A stretch of DNA of 64,000 nt from JBGLNJ01 sp034434835 (GCA_034434835.1 DAOTXX010000192.1:16467-80466); one strand, 5' to 3'. Positions 44,593 through 52,881 are shown, counted from the first letter of the stretch. Numbers and translations are program-made. The notes: generated by a model not told the origin, from the letters alone.

Positions 44593-44621
44593 ATTATACA
44601 AGGTCTGATTTTTAACGTCAA
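44593..44621 (-). promoter_or_regulatory. Promoter of the brnTA-like module (leaderless)
   Basis: Minus strand TTGACG (44616-44621), 17-bp spacer, TATAAT (44593-44598). The start site should fall at or next to the A of the toxin ATG at 44586. Confidence 0.8.
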
Positions 44622-44642
44622 CAGGCACAAGGAGAGACCTGA

Positions 44643-47600
44643 ATGACTTGTTCGTTTACCAACCGTCGCTATCTCGACGCACTGGCCGATCACGTCGTCG
44701 TGTTCGACGGCGCGATGGGCACCAATCTCCAAAAGCTCAACCTCACCGCCGCCGATTTTGGCGGCGAAAAACTCTGGGGCTGCAATGATCATCTCGTCAT
44801 CAGCAAGCCTGAGGTAGTGGAAAACATTCACGCCTCGTTCTTGAGCGTGGGCTGCAAAGTGGTCGAGACCAATACCTTCCGCTCGAACCGCATCACACTG
44901 CGCGAGTACGGGCTGGCGGATCGTGTGGTGGAAATCAACCGGGCGGCGGCGGAGCTGGCGCGGCGCGTATGCGATCGCTTCGCGCGCGAGACGGGCACGC
45001 CGCGTTACGTGGCCGGCTCGATGGGGCCGACCGGGAGGTTACCCTCGTCCTCTGACCCGACGCTTTCCAACATCACGTTCCAGGAACTGGCCAACGTGTT
45101 TGCGGAGCAGGCGCGCGGGCTGGTGGAAGGCGGCGTGGACGTGCTGCTGCTCGAAACACAGCAAGACATTTTGGAAGTCAAAGCGGCCGTGTACGGCATC
45201 CACAAATATTTCGAGAGCGCAGGCGTGCGCGTGCCGCTCCAAGTCCAAGTGACGTTGGACACAACAGGCCGCATGTTGTTGGGTACGGACATTGCCGCTG
45301 TGCTGGCGATCCTCGAGCCGCTGCCGATTGACGTGGTTGGCTTGAACTGCTCGACCGGCCCGGATTACATGCGCGAGCCAGCGCGCTATCTCACGTCGCA
45401 CACGCGCAAGCCCGTCAGCATCATCCCCAACGCGGGCTTGCCGATCAACGTGGACGGTGTGGCGCATTACCCGCTCGAGCCTGAACCGATGGCCGAAACG
45501 CTGGCGGAATTTGTCTTCGATCTGGGCGTGCGCGTCGTCGGTGGATGCTGCGGCACGACGCCCGATCACCTTCGCGCCGTTATTGAGAGAATACACAATA
45601 CCCAATACTCAATCTCAAATCTCAAAGTGCAAATAGATGAGGCACCCATGGCGGCTTCGGCCATGCGCGCGATCCCGCTCCGCCAGGAGCCGCCGCCGCA
45701 TCTTATCGGCGAGCGGATCAATACGCAAGGCAGCAAAGCGACCCGGCAATTGTTGTTGAACGAAGACTATGAAGGCCTTTTGCAGGTCGCACGCGATCAA
45801 GTCGAAGGCGGCGCGCACTCGCTCGATGTGTGTGTGGCGCTCACCGAACGCGCCGACGAGGCCGCACAGATGCAAAGTGTCGTCCGGCTGCTTTCGCAGT
45901 CGGTCGAGCTGCCGCTGGTGATTGATTCGACCGAGGCTGAGGTGATCCGCGCGGCATTGCAAGTCTGCCCCGGGCGGCCCATCGTCAACTCGATCAACCT
46001 GGAAAATGGTCGCCAGCGATGCGAGGCGGTGCTGCCGCTTTGCCGCGACTATGGCGCTGCCGTGATCGCGCTGACGATTGACGAGGCCGGCATGGCGAAA
46101 ACGGCTGCGCGGAAACTCGAAATCGCGCGGCGCATTTACGACATCGCCGTGAATGAATACGGTCTGCGGCCCGACGCACTGATTTTCGACGCGCTGACGT
46201 TCACGCTCGCCACAGGCGACGCCGAGTTCGCCCGCAGCGCAATGGAAACGCTGGAAGGCATCCGCGCGATCAAGCGCGAACTGCCCGCCGTTTTGTGCAG
46301 CCTGGGCGTGAGCAACGTGTCGTTCGGGCTAAGCAGCGCGGCGCGCGGCCCGCTCAACGCGGTGTTCCTGTATCACGCCGTTGCGGCGGGACTCGATATG
46401 GCGATCGTCAATCCCAAACAGATTGTGCCCTATGCCGAGATCGATCCGCAGGTGCGCGAGCTGGCTGAAGATTTGATTTTCAATCGGCGGCCTGATGCTT
46501 TGCCACGCTACATTGCTTATTTCGAAGAGCGAGGAACGAAAAGCGAGGAGCGCAAGGCTATTACTGATCCCACCGTCGGGATGATGACAGAGGAAAAACT
46601 CCACTGGCAGATCGTTCATCGCCGTAAGGAAGGCATCGAGGCGTTGATTGACGATTGCCTCACGCGCCACCCCCCGGTGTGGGTGCTCAATCAAGTTTTG
46701 CTCCCGGCCATGAAAGAAGTAGGCGATAAATTCGGCGCGGGCGAGTTGATTCTGCCTTATGTGCTTCAATCGGCGGAGGTGATGAAGAAAGCCGTCGCGC
46801 ATCTGGAAAAGTTTCTGGAAAAGAAAGAGGGCGTGACCAAGGGCCAGGTGGTGCTGGCAACGGTGTATGGCGATGTGCACGACATTGGCAAGAACCTGGT
46901 CGGGACGATCCTGTCCAACAACGGTTACACGGTATTCGATCTGGGCAAGCAGGTGCCGGCCAACGTCATCATTGACAAGGCGGTCGAGGTCGGCGCGGAC
47001 GCGATCGGGCTTTCGGCCTTGCTGGTCAGCACGAGCAAGCAGATGCCCCTCATCGTGCAAGAACTGGACAAGCGCGGGCTGAAATTCCCTGTGCTCATCG
47101 GCGGCGCGGCGATCAACCGGCGATTCGGTCGGCGCATCCTGTTTGTAGACAGTCACGTATACGAGCCAGGCGTCTTTTACTGCAAGGATGCGTTCGAGGG
47201 ATTGGAGACGCTGGATACGCTTGCCGATGACGCCAGGCGACCGGCGTTTCTCGCGCGCATCCGCCAGGAAGCCGAACGCGAGCTGGCCGGGACATCAGCC
47301 GAAAAAGCTGCGCCACAGCCGGCCCGGTCAAATTGGCGTGCTGTGGACATTCCACGACCGCCGTTCTGGGGGCCGCGCATCCTTTCCGACATTCCCCTCC
47401 TGGAGGTGTTCCCCTATCTGGACAAGGATGAATTGTTCCGGCTTTCATGGGGAGCCAAGAATGTGCATGGCGAAGCATGGGAAAAATTACGCGCCGAGTT
47501 CGAAGAGCGGTTGAGCCGGATGCAGTCGCAAGCGCAGCGCGAGAAATGGTTGCGCCCGCAAGCGGTGTATGGCTATTTTCCATGCAACTCGGAGGGAGAG

Positions 47601-48206
47601 ACTCTCCTGGTTTATGAGCCACAAAAGGATGGGGGGGCAGGACAAGGTGACAAGGTGACAAAGAGACAAGGTGACGAGAAGATACAAGAACATGGGGAGG
47701 TCATTGCGAAATTTGTTTTTCCAAGACAGGAGGAACAGGAACGGTTGAGCGTGGCGGATTATTTTGCGCCGGTAGATTCGGGGCAAGTGGACGTGGTCGC
47801 GCTGCAAGTTGTGACGGTGGGGCACGGCGCAACAGAGCGTTTTGATGCGTTGCAGGCTGCGGGCGATTACAGCGAGGCATATTACACGCATGGGCTGGCC
47901 GTTCAAACGGCCGAGGCGACCGCGGAATGGCTGCACCGCCGGATCAAAAAGGAATTGGAAATTGGAGATCGAGGCAAGCGGTACTCGTGGGGCTATGGCG
48001 CGTGCCCCGATCTGGAGGATCATGCGCAGGTATTCAAACTGCTGCCCGCCGAAAGCGCGCTGGGCATGAGCCTCACCGCCGCGTTTCAACTGGTGCCGGA
48101 GCAGAGCACAGCGGCGGTCGTCGTGCATCACCCCGACGCGCGCTATTTTGCCATCGGCGGCAGCCGCGTCGAGCAGTTGATGCGCCGCGCAGCGCCGCCA
48201 GAATGA
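44643..48206 (+). CDS. metH: Cobalamin-dependent methionine synthase
   Basis: Transfers methyl from methyltetrahydrofolate to homocysteine through cobalamin. 1187 residues, all four modules present. Homocysteine domain (1-~325): zinc ligands C236 (GLNCSTGP), C302 and C303 (GGCCGTTP). Folate domain (~350-645): LIGERINTQGSK and VIDSTEA. Cobalamin domain (~660-890): DVHDIGKN with H746 as the axial ligand. Activation domain (~900-1187): RYSWGYGACPD for S-adenosylmethionine. Two linkers between modules are coded by short tandem repeats (45591-45632; 47641-47688). AAGGAG precedes the ATG. No cobalamin or SAM riboswitch fits in the 56-bp leader. Confidence 0.96.
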   Translation: MTCSFTNRRYLDALADHVVVFDGAMGTNLQKLNLTAADFGGEKLWGCNDHLVISKPEVVENIHASFLSVGCKVVETNTFRSNRITLREYGLADRVVEINRAAAELARRVCDRFARETGTPRYVAGSMGPTGRLPSSSDPTLSNITFQELANVFAEQARGLVEGGVDVLLLETQQDILEVKAAVYGIHKYFESAGVRVPLQVQVTLDTTGRMLLGTDIAAVLAILEPLPIDVVGLNCSTGPDYMREPARYLTSHTRKPVSIIPNAGLPINVDGVAHYPLEPEPMAETLAEFVFDLGVRVVGGCCGTTPDHLRAVIERIHNTQYSISNLKVQIDEAPMAASAMRAIPLRQEPPPHLIGERINTQGSKATRQLLLNEDYEGLLQVARDQVEGGAHSLDVCVALTERADEAAQMQSVVRLLSQSVELPLVIDSTEAEVIRAALQVCPGRPIVNSINLENGRQRCEAVLPLCRDYGAAVIALTIDEAGMAKTAARKLEIARRIYDIAVNEYGLRPDALIFDALTFTLATGDAEFARSAMETLEGIRAIKRELPAVLCSLGVSNVSFGLSSAARGPLNAVFLYHAVAAGLDMAIVNPKQIVPYAEIDPQVRELAEDLIFNRRPDALPRYIAYFEERGTKSEERKAITDPTVGMMTEEKLHWQIVHRRKEGIEALIDDCLTRHPPVWVLNQVLLPAMKEVGDKFGAGELILPYVLQSAEVMKKAVAHLEKFLEKKEGVTKGQVVLATVYGDVHDIGKNLVGTILSNNGYTVFDLGKQVPANVIIDKAVEVGADAIGLSALLVSTSKQMPLIVQELDKRGLKFPVLIGGAAINRRFGRRILFVDSHVYEPGVFYCKDAFEGLETLDTLADDARRPAFLARIRQEAERELAGTSAEKAAPQPARSNWRAVDIPRPPFWGPRILSDIPLLEVFPYLDKDELFRLSWGAKNVHGEAWEKLRAEFEERLSRMQSQAQREKWLRPQAVYGYFPCNSEGETLLVYEPQKDGGAGQGDKVTKRQGDEKIQEHGEVIAKFVFPRQEEQERLSVADYFAPVDSGQVDVVALQVVTVGHGATERFDALQAAGDYSEAYYTHGLAVQTAEATAEWLHRRIKKELEIGDRGKRYSWGYGACPDLEDHAQVFKLLPAESALGMSLTAAFQLVPEQSTAAVVVHHPDARYFAIGGSRVEQLMRRAAPPE
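45591..45632 (+). repeat. Heptanucleotide repeat inside metH
   Basis: Six exact-period units (ATACACA, ATACCCA, ATACTCA, ATCTCAA, ATCTCAA, AGTGCAA) encoding the linker between the homocysteine and folate modules. 42 bp keeps the frame. Confidence 0.8.
47641..47688 (+). repeat. Octanucleotide repeat inside metH
   Basis: Six 8-bp units of the type GACAAGGT/GACAAAGA/GACGAGAA, 48 bp in total so the frame is kept. It encodes a hydrophilic insert (QGDKVTKRQGDEK) within the activation domain. Confidence 0.75.
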
Positions 48207-48322
48207 CGAACATTGATGTCTGCTGTCGTCGTTGGTCTTTAGATGCAGACAAATGCCGAGTGGGGTATACTGGTGGATATGAGTAGCCAGGCTATACATC
48301 AGACAGGAGGAGATAGTCACCG

Positions 48323-48577
48323 ATGAGCATCACACTGACCGCAATAGAAATGACAGGCACAGTAGACGAACATCATCAATTGAAGCTGGATGGCACTTTA
48401 CCTATTCCCAGTCCAACGCGTGTGCGCGTGATCGTTCTGTATCCTCTGGTTGAGGAATGGGATGAGAGCGAATGGCTGCGAGCCGCAGCGCGTAATCCGG
48501 CTTTTGCATATCTGAAAGACGCAGCCGAGGACCTCTACACAGTGACCGATGGAAAGCCGTTCAATGACCAGGCATAA
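48323..48577 (+). CDS. Antitoxin-like protein of a PemK-type module
   Basis: 84 residues. N-terminal strands (LTAIEMTGTVDEHHQLKLDGTLPIPSPTRVRVIVLYP) resemble the DNA-binding or DUF104-like start of small antitoxins. The C-terminal half (EEWDESEWLRAAARNPAFAYLKDAAEDLYTVTDGKPF) is an acidic segment of a kind that wraps toxins. It overlaps the following PemK-like gene by 14 bp. GGAGGAG lies about 11 bp before the ATG. A possible -10 TATACT is at 48266-48271. Confidence 0.72.
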   Translation: MSITLTAIEMTGTVDEHHQLKLDGTLPIPSPTRVRVIVLYPLVEEWDESEWLRAAARNPAFAYLKDAAEDLYTVTDGKPFNDQA

Positions 48578-48908
48578 GGTCGTCCTTGTGCCTTTTCCTT
48601 TTGACGATCTTTCCAGCAGCAAGGTTAGACCGGCCGTGTGCCTCACGGAACCTATCGGGCCGCATCGCCACGTCGTTCTCGCTTTCATCACCAGCAGCGT
48701 TCCAGCAGTTCCACTGGCGACCGATTTGGTGATTGACTCTGGCGACAACGATTTTGCCGCCACAGGATTACGCGTCTCGTCCACCCTCCAATTGCATCGT
48801 CTGATGACAGCCACTACAGCCTTGATCCAGCGAGAGTTGGGTAGTCTATCCCCAAGAATGCAAGCACAGGTCAACGATCGGCTCCGAGCATTGTTCGATC
48901 TGAGATAG
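48564..48908 (+). CDS. PemK/MazF-family toxin
   Basis: 114 residues from the ATG at 48564 (an ATG at 48549 would add five residues). PemK/MazF toxins are mRNA endonucleases. The family pattern is visible: VVLVPFPFDDLSSSKVRPAVCL (the usual 'PFPFTD.S..K.RPAVVL'), then VVLAFITSSVP, then an L-rich RVSSTLQLHRLMTATTALIQRELGSLS segment. It is paired with the upstream antitoxin-like gene in the usual order. The length is normal, so it looks intact. Confidence 0.85.
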   Translation: MTRHKVVLVPFPFDDLSSSKVRPAVCLTEPIGPHRHVVLAFITSSVPAVPLATDLVIDSGDNDFAATGLRVSSTLQLHRLMTATTALIQRELGSLSPRMQAQVNDRLRALFDLR

Positions 48909-49039
48909 CCTGGTTTCCGGTGCGAAACTCTGCAAGGGGCGGCTCCCATGCCGCCGCCCCTCCAGCTCCCCCTGCGAAGCGGGGGAGGAGCCGGGCATGG
49001 GAGCCCGGCCAGTTTCCTCTCCGACAGGCTGCTAGCCTA
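48909..49039. other. Palindrome-rich spacer
   Basis: Contains GGGGCGGCTCCCATGCCGCCGCCCC-like and CCCCCTGCGAAGCGGGGG hairpins. It ends in CCGACAGGCTGCTA, a phrase also present near 57541, before the metH remnant. Confidence 0.55.
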
Positions 49040-49144
49040 CTGGAATAGAACACGGCTGCCATCGTTGTGCATCATCCTGATGCGCGATATCTTGCCATCG
49101 GCGGCAGCCGCGTCGAGCAGTTGATGCAGCGAGAGTCGCATTGA
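49040..49144 (+). pseudogene. Remnant of a metH 3' end
   Basis: Thirty-five codons matching the last 37 codons of metH: E-stop-NTAAIVVHHPDARYLAIGG in place of EQSTAAVVVHHPDARYFAIGG, followed by SRVEQLM in both. A CAG-to-TAG change gives an in-frame stop. A 36-nt run (49092-49127) is identical to 48148-48183 in metH. It is not expressed as a protein on its own; it marks a duplication or a replaced copy. Confidence 0.88.
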
Positions 49145-49165
49145 GCAAAGAGGAGGGCAACCGCC

Positions 49166-51202
49166 ATGACCACGAAACGTGTCCTCATTAGGATTGGCAT
49201 GGCAAGTCTGTTGATCATGCCGTGTCTGACAGGAGCGAGCCTGGTGGCACCTCAGGGCAGTGGTTGGGTGTTGCTGGATGGCCCGCGTATTCCAGGCGGA
49301 ATCGTGGATGCCATTGCGGTGGCGCCCTCGGCCACTGATACAGTGTACGCTTTGATGCAAGGTGAAGCTGGAGAGCGTCTCTTCCGCAGTTGGGACGCTG
49401 CTCTCTCGTGGCAGTCAGTCTATACTTTTTCTGCCGCTGTGCGCGTTTTAGCAGTGGATCCAACCGATTCAGCTGTGGTCTATGCTGGCGCACCGGATGG
49501 GCTGTTTCGTTCCGTAGATGGCGGGCTGTCCTGGACTCGAGTCTACACCGTGGGCAGCGTTGCCGCAGTGGTTTCTCCCACTCTGCTTTATGCGGGCGGA
49601 CAGATCGCACCGGCAGACGCAGGATGCTACACAGGCTACTGGGGCGTGGCCCGCAGTGAGGATGGCGGTCTCACCTGGCGCATGACTTTTGTAGGGTGTG
49701 TCGCTTCCCTGACCATCGTTGCCGTTCATCCTCAAGATCCAAACATCATTTACGTTGGCGGCTCATACGTGGAAGGCAAGTTCCCATTGCTCCTGCAAAG
49801 TAGCGACGGTGGGCAGACATGGACCAGTTTGCCACTGGGGATGTTAGCCTCGGTTGCGATCTATGGATTGGTTCTCGACCCAACACGCCCTGATCATCTT
49901 TTCGCGTCTGATCATTTCGGAGTATGGCGCAGCACCGATGGGGGGGATACCTGGCAACGATTAGATACGCCGCCCCGGAAACTCCCTGCTGAACCTCATC
50001 GCCTGGCCGTGGATTCGAACGGCACAACGTACGCTGTCAGCGCCTATACCTCCAGCGAGCCCCCTCTCTATCGGAGCGATGACGGGGGCGAAAGTTGGTG
50101 GGTTTCGCTGGCTCGTCTGCCCGGCTACGTGGATGTACTGGTGACCGACCCGGCCCATCCTGGCCGCCTGTATGCCAGCCCCTCCGGCTTTGGCATTTTT
50201 TCAAGTCTCAACCAGGGCAGTTCCTGGCAGGAACGTAATGGAGGCATCCGCAGCCCGGCCGCAGTCAACACTTGGGCAATAGCCACCAATGATCCCAGCG
50301 TGGTGTATGCCGGCGCCGATAAACCCCGCGGCGGCCTATTCCAGAGTGCCGACGGCGGCTTGACGTGGAGACAGACCCTCACCGACACGCCCATCCTGGC
50401 TGTGGCTGTCGCACCCTTCACGTCCACGATTGCCTACGCGGGAGGTCCCAGCGGCCTGTACGAAACGCTGGATGGAGGACGCACTTGGGAACACAAGCTT
50501 CATCCTGCTCATGTCTCTCCTGTGCGGGCGATAGCCATCTCTCCAGTATCTCCCACGGTAGCGTATGCAGGCGGCGATCTCGACTATGGAGGCACTCACC
50601 GGGGAGGATTTGTGTTCAAGCGTATGCCAGCCGCCGAGGGAAAAATGGGATGGAAGCAAGTCAATCGTGCGCCGGTAGCGTTCTTGTTGAGCCTCGCTGC
50701 CGATCCTCACAACCCTGCCCGCGTTTACGTGGGCGGCATCGGGGAGAGCAAATATGGAGTAGTTTATCGCAGTGAGGACAGCGGCACAACCTGGGAAGAA
50801 GTGCTACACGATGCATTGTGGGAAGTGAATGCTCTGACCCTAGATCCCAAGCATCCCCACACTGTTTACGCCGGGACGAGTGGAGAGGGTGTTTATCGTA
50901 GCCTTGACGGCGGCGACACTTGGGAACATTGGTCGGTTGGGCTATCTGGCGGCGAAGCCTTGCGTGTCTATGCACTGGCAGTAGATACTTTAGGCGTTCC
51001 CTACGCTGCTACTGGGGATGGTGTGTATCGCTGGGATGCTGAGCAGACCAGGTGGATGCCGTTTGGACTTCAGGCGCAAAGGACGCTCTCTCTGGCAAGC
51101 GATCAAGGATCGCCTCGAATGTTATGGGCCGGCACAGCCTTGGGCGCCTGGCGACTGGAGTTGCCTCTATGGCGTACCTGGCTGCCCTTGATAAGGCGGT
51201 GA
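49166..51202 (+). CDS. Secreted BNR/sortilin-type beta-propeller protein
   Basis: 678 residues with a signal peptide (VLIRIGMASLLIMPCLTGASL) and GAGGAGGG before the ATG. The body is built of about ten Asp-box (BNR) repeats: RSVDGGLSW, RSEDGGLTW, QSSDGGQTW, RSTDGGDTW, RSDDGGESW, QSADGGLTW, ETLDGGRTW, RSEDSGTTW and RSLDGGDTW, among others. These are spaced by 'vtDPahPgrlYA' strands, as in sortilin/Vps10-like propellers. No sialidase arginine triad is evident. The tail LWRTWLPLIRR belongs to the same C-terminal group as the proteases. Likely a cell-surface binding protein; the ligand is unknown. Confidence 0.85.
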   Translation: MTTKRVLIRIGMASLLIMPCLTGASLVAPQGSGWVLLDGPRIPGGIVDAIAVAPSATDTVYALMQGEAGERLFRSWDAALSWQSVYTFSAAVRVLAVDPTDSAVVYAGAPDGLFRSVDGGLSWTRVYTVGSVAAVVSPTLLYAGGQIAPADAGCYTGYWGVARSEDGGLTWRMTFVGCVASLTIVAVHPQDPNIIYVGGSYVEGKFPLLLQSSDGGQTWTSLPLGMLASVAIYGLVLDPTRPDHLFASDHFGVWRSTDGGDTWQRLDTPPRKLPAEPHRLAVDSNGTTYAVSAYTSSEPPLYRSDDGGESWWVSLARLPGYVDVLVTDPAHPGRLYASPSGFGIFSSLNQGSSWQERNGGIRSPAAVNTWAIATNDPSVVYAGADKPRGGLFQSADGGLTWRQTLTDTPILAVAVAPFTSTIAYAGGPSGLYETLDGGRTWEHKLHPAHVSPVRAIAISPVSPTVAYAGGDLDYGGTHRGGFVFKRMPAAEGKMGWKQVNRAPVAFLLSLAADPHNPARVYVGGIGESKYGVVYRSEDSGTTWEEVLHDALWEVNALTLDPKHPHTVYAGTSGEGVYRSLDGGDTWEHWSVGLSGGEALRVYALAVDTLGVPYAATGDGVYRWDAEQTRWMPFGLQAQRTLSLASDQGSPRMLWAGTALGAWRLELPLWRTWLPLIRR

Positions 51203-51238
51203 GGTATGAGTGGAACCGCGTCATGTACAATGTGCAAC

Positions 51239-51261
51239 GGCGAACAGGCCTGAACAGTTAC
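51239..51261. repeat. Solo end of an X-family element
   Basis: GGCGAACAGGCCTGAACAGTTAC matches the right end of X1 (9600-9622), apart from an extra C, and sits directly before the desaturase ribosome site. Confidence 0.6.
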
Positions 51262-51278
51262 CCTTGGAGGAAGCTCTG

Positions 51279-52289
51279 ATGGACACCCAAGTCACTCGAT
51301 CGGATTGGGCGAAAGCCGTCGCCAGATACCAAACGCCCGACTTGCAGAAAAGTCTCTGGCAGCTCGTCAATACGTTCGTGCCGTTGATCGTGACCTGGTA
51401 CCTGGCCTATCGCGCTCTAGCGATCTCGTACTGGCTGACGCTGGGGCTGACGGTGCTGGGCGCCGGGTTCATGGTGCGCGTGTTCATCTTTCAGCACGAC
51501 TGCGGACACGGCTCGTTTTTCAAATCCAAGCGAGCTAACGATCTGCTTGGCTCTGTGTTGGGCGTGCTGACGCTGACGCCCTACTTTTACTGGCGCAGGC
51601 AGCACGCGATCCACCATGCCAGCGTCGGCAACCTGGACAAGCGCGGCGTGGGCGACGTTTACACGATGACCGTGCGCGAATACTTGGGTGCGTCGAAATG
51701 GAAGCGGTTGGGCTATCGCCTGTACCGCAACCCCTTTGTCCTGTTCGGTTTTGGCCCGTTTTACACCTTCTTTCTCTCACATCGCTTGCCCTTGGGGACG
51801 CCGCGCGAGTTCCGGCGCGAGCGGGCCAGCGTCTATTGGACCAATGCCGCCATGGCCGGGATCGTGGTGCTCATGGGGCTGTGGTTGGGCTGGAGGGAAT
51901 TCCTGCTTGTGCAATTCCCCATGACGCTGTTCGCGGCTACGGCCGGCGTGTGGCTGTTCTATGTCCAACACCAGTTCGAGGATACATACTGGGCCAGAAG
52001 CGATGCATGGGATTTTACGCGGGCGGCGCTCCAGGGCAGCTCGTATTACAAATTACCGCGCGTCCTGCAATGGTTCAGCGGCAACATCGGCCTGCACCAC
52101 ATTCACCACCTCAGCCCCAAAACGCCCAACTATTTGCTCCAAAAATGCTATGACGAAAACCCGATCCTGCACGTCAAGCCGCTCACGCTGTTTGCCAGCC
52201 TGCATTGCATCTTTTTGAACCTGTGGGACGAGCAACAGCAAAAACTGGTGAGCTTTCGCTCGCTCAAGTCAATGCCTCAGAGAGGGTAG
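51279..52289 (+). CDS. Membrane fatty acid desaturase
   Basis: 336 residues from the ATG at 51279 (GGAGG 8 bp upstream; the open frame upstream is not used). A di-iron membrane desaturase with the three histidine boxes H73-D-C-G-H77, H109-A-I-H-H113 and H273-H-I-H-H277, and about four membrane spans. This fits acyl-lipid or acyl-CoA desaturases that introduce double bonds into membrane fatty acids. Box spacing and the long C-terminal tail resemble Delta-9/Delta-12 type enzymes; the position specificity cannot be told. It lies alone between repeat-rich segments. Confidence 0.9.
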   Translation: MDTQVTRSDWAKAVARYQTPDLQKSLWQLVNTFVPLIVTWYLAYRALAISYWLTLGLTVLGAGFMVRVFIFQHDCGHGSFFKSKRANDLLGSVLGVLTLTPYFYWRRQHAIHHASVGNLDKRGVGDVYTMTVREYLGASKWKRLGYRLYRNPFVLFGFGPFYTFFLSHRLPLGTPREFRRERASVYWTNAAMAGIVVLMGLWLGWREFLLVQFPMTLFAATAGVWLFYVQHQFEDTYWARSDAWDFTRAALQGSSYYKLPRVLQWFSGNIGLHHIHHLSPKTPNYLLQKCYDENPILHVKPLTLFASLHCIFLNLWDEQQQKLVSFRSLKSMPQRG

Positions 52290-52446
52290 CCTGACGATTT
52301 TCGTATGACTACCCAGGCGTAACTGTTCAGCCCGCGCCCGGCGGGATGATTCATCATCCCGCTGATACTGAAAACTGGCTCAAGCCAGTTGAGACCGGCC
52401 CCGGCCTGCTTCAGCAGGTCTGACGTAGCCGCCGTGAAATTCATTT

Positions 52447-52602
52447 GGGTGTGACCAAATCTGGTTGATTGATCAGTTACCCTGAGAAATCGTATCGCTG
52501 TCATGCCCGCGAAGGCGGGCATCCAGTTGTGGCTTTCTGGATTCCCGCTTTCGCGGGAATGACTTGTCCTGTCGCAGTGACCAACTGATTTTGGTCACAC
52601 CC
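52447..52602. mobile_element. Nested miniature element ZA
   Basis: 156 bp with inverted ends GGGTGTGACCAAATC and GGGTGTGACCAAAATC. It is flanked by direct repeats AATTCATTT (52438-52446 and 52603-52611). It contains the palindromic repeat at 52499-52565. Confidence 0.85.
52499..52565. repeat. Long palindromic repeat inside ZA
   Basis: Two arms, TGTCATGCCCGCGAAGGCGG and its near-complement ending CGCGGGAATGACTT, with each arm itself a hairpin (CCCGCGAAGGCGGG; CCCGCTTTCGCGGG). Related to 18396-18425. Confidence 0.7.
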
Positions 52603-52611
52603 AATTCATTT

Positions 52612-52710
52612 GGGTGTGTTTCATTTGAGTTGAAAGAGCGCGCCAAGCCGCTTCCCAATGCCCGAAATGGGCCCCAATCGCCAGGGTTTCAACTCATTTG
52701 AAACACACCC
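52612..52710. mobile_element. Nested miniature element ZB
   Basis: 99 bp with 24-bp inverted ends differing at one base (GGGTGTGTTTCATTTGAGTT and GGGTGTGTTTCAAATGAGTT, continuing GAAA in both). It is flanked by AATTCATTT at 52603-52611 and 52711-52719. The ends start with the same GGGTGTG as ZA. Confidence 0.88.
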
Positions 52711-52881
52711 AATTCATTTCGCGGCGGACAGGCCCGAACAGTTACACCCAGGCGGCGATTGAAACCGCACCGGATTGGATCAGTCGCCTTTGTAGCTGAT
52801 TGCCGCCGTCGAGACGCCAAAAGCCGAATCAGCCCTTTGTGCTCTTGGCGTCTTGGCGGTTAAACACGCAAGGAGTTTTCT

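Larger units (their letters stand above)
52311..52753. mobile_element. Miniature element X3 with 8-bp target duplication and nested insertions
   Basis: The element at 52319-52745 has ends GTAACTGTTCAGCCC and, inverted, GTAACTGTTCGGGCC. It is flanked by exact 8-bp direct repeats ACCCAGGC (52311-52318 and 52746-52753). Its body matches X1 except that two other elements (52447-52602 and 52612-52710) are inserted in its CGCGAAATTCATTTCGCG-type hairpin. Confidence 0.85.

Noticed and set aside
44587..44642. Cobalamin or SAM riboswitch before metH
   Set aside because: Only 56 bp separate metH from the divergent toxin gene, which is too short for either aptamer, and no conserved box is present.
49040..49144. 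Small independent gene after the PemK-like toxin
   Set aside because: It has an in-frame stop at codon 3 and its sequence is simply the end of metH.
52319..52745. Autonomous insertion sequence
   Set aside because: The longest nested element is 156 bp and no transposase-like frame exists; these are non-autonomous elements.
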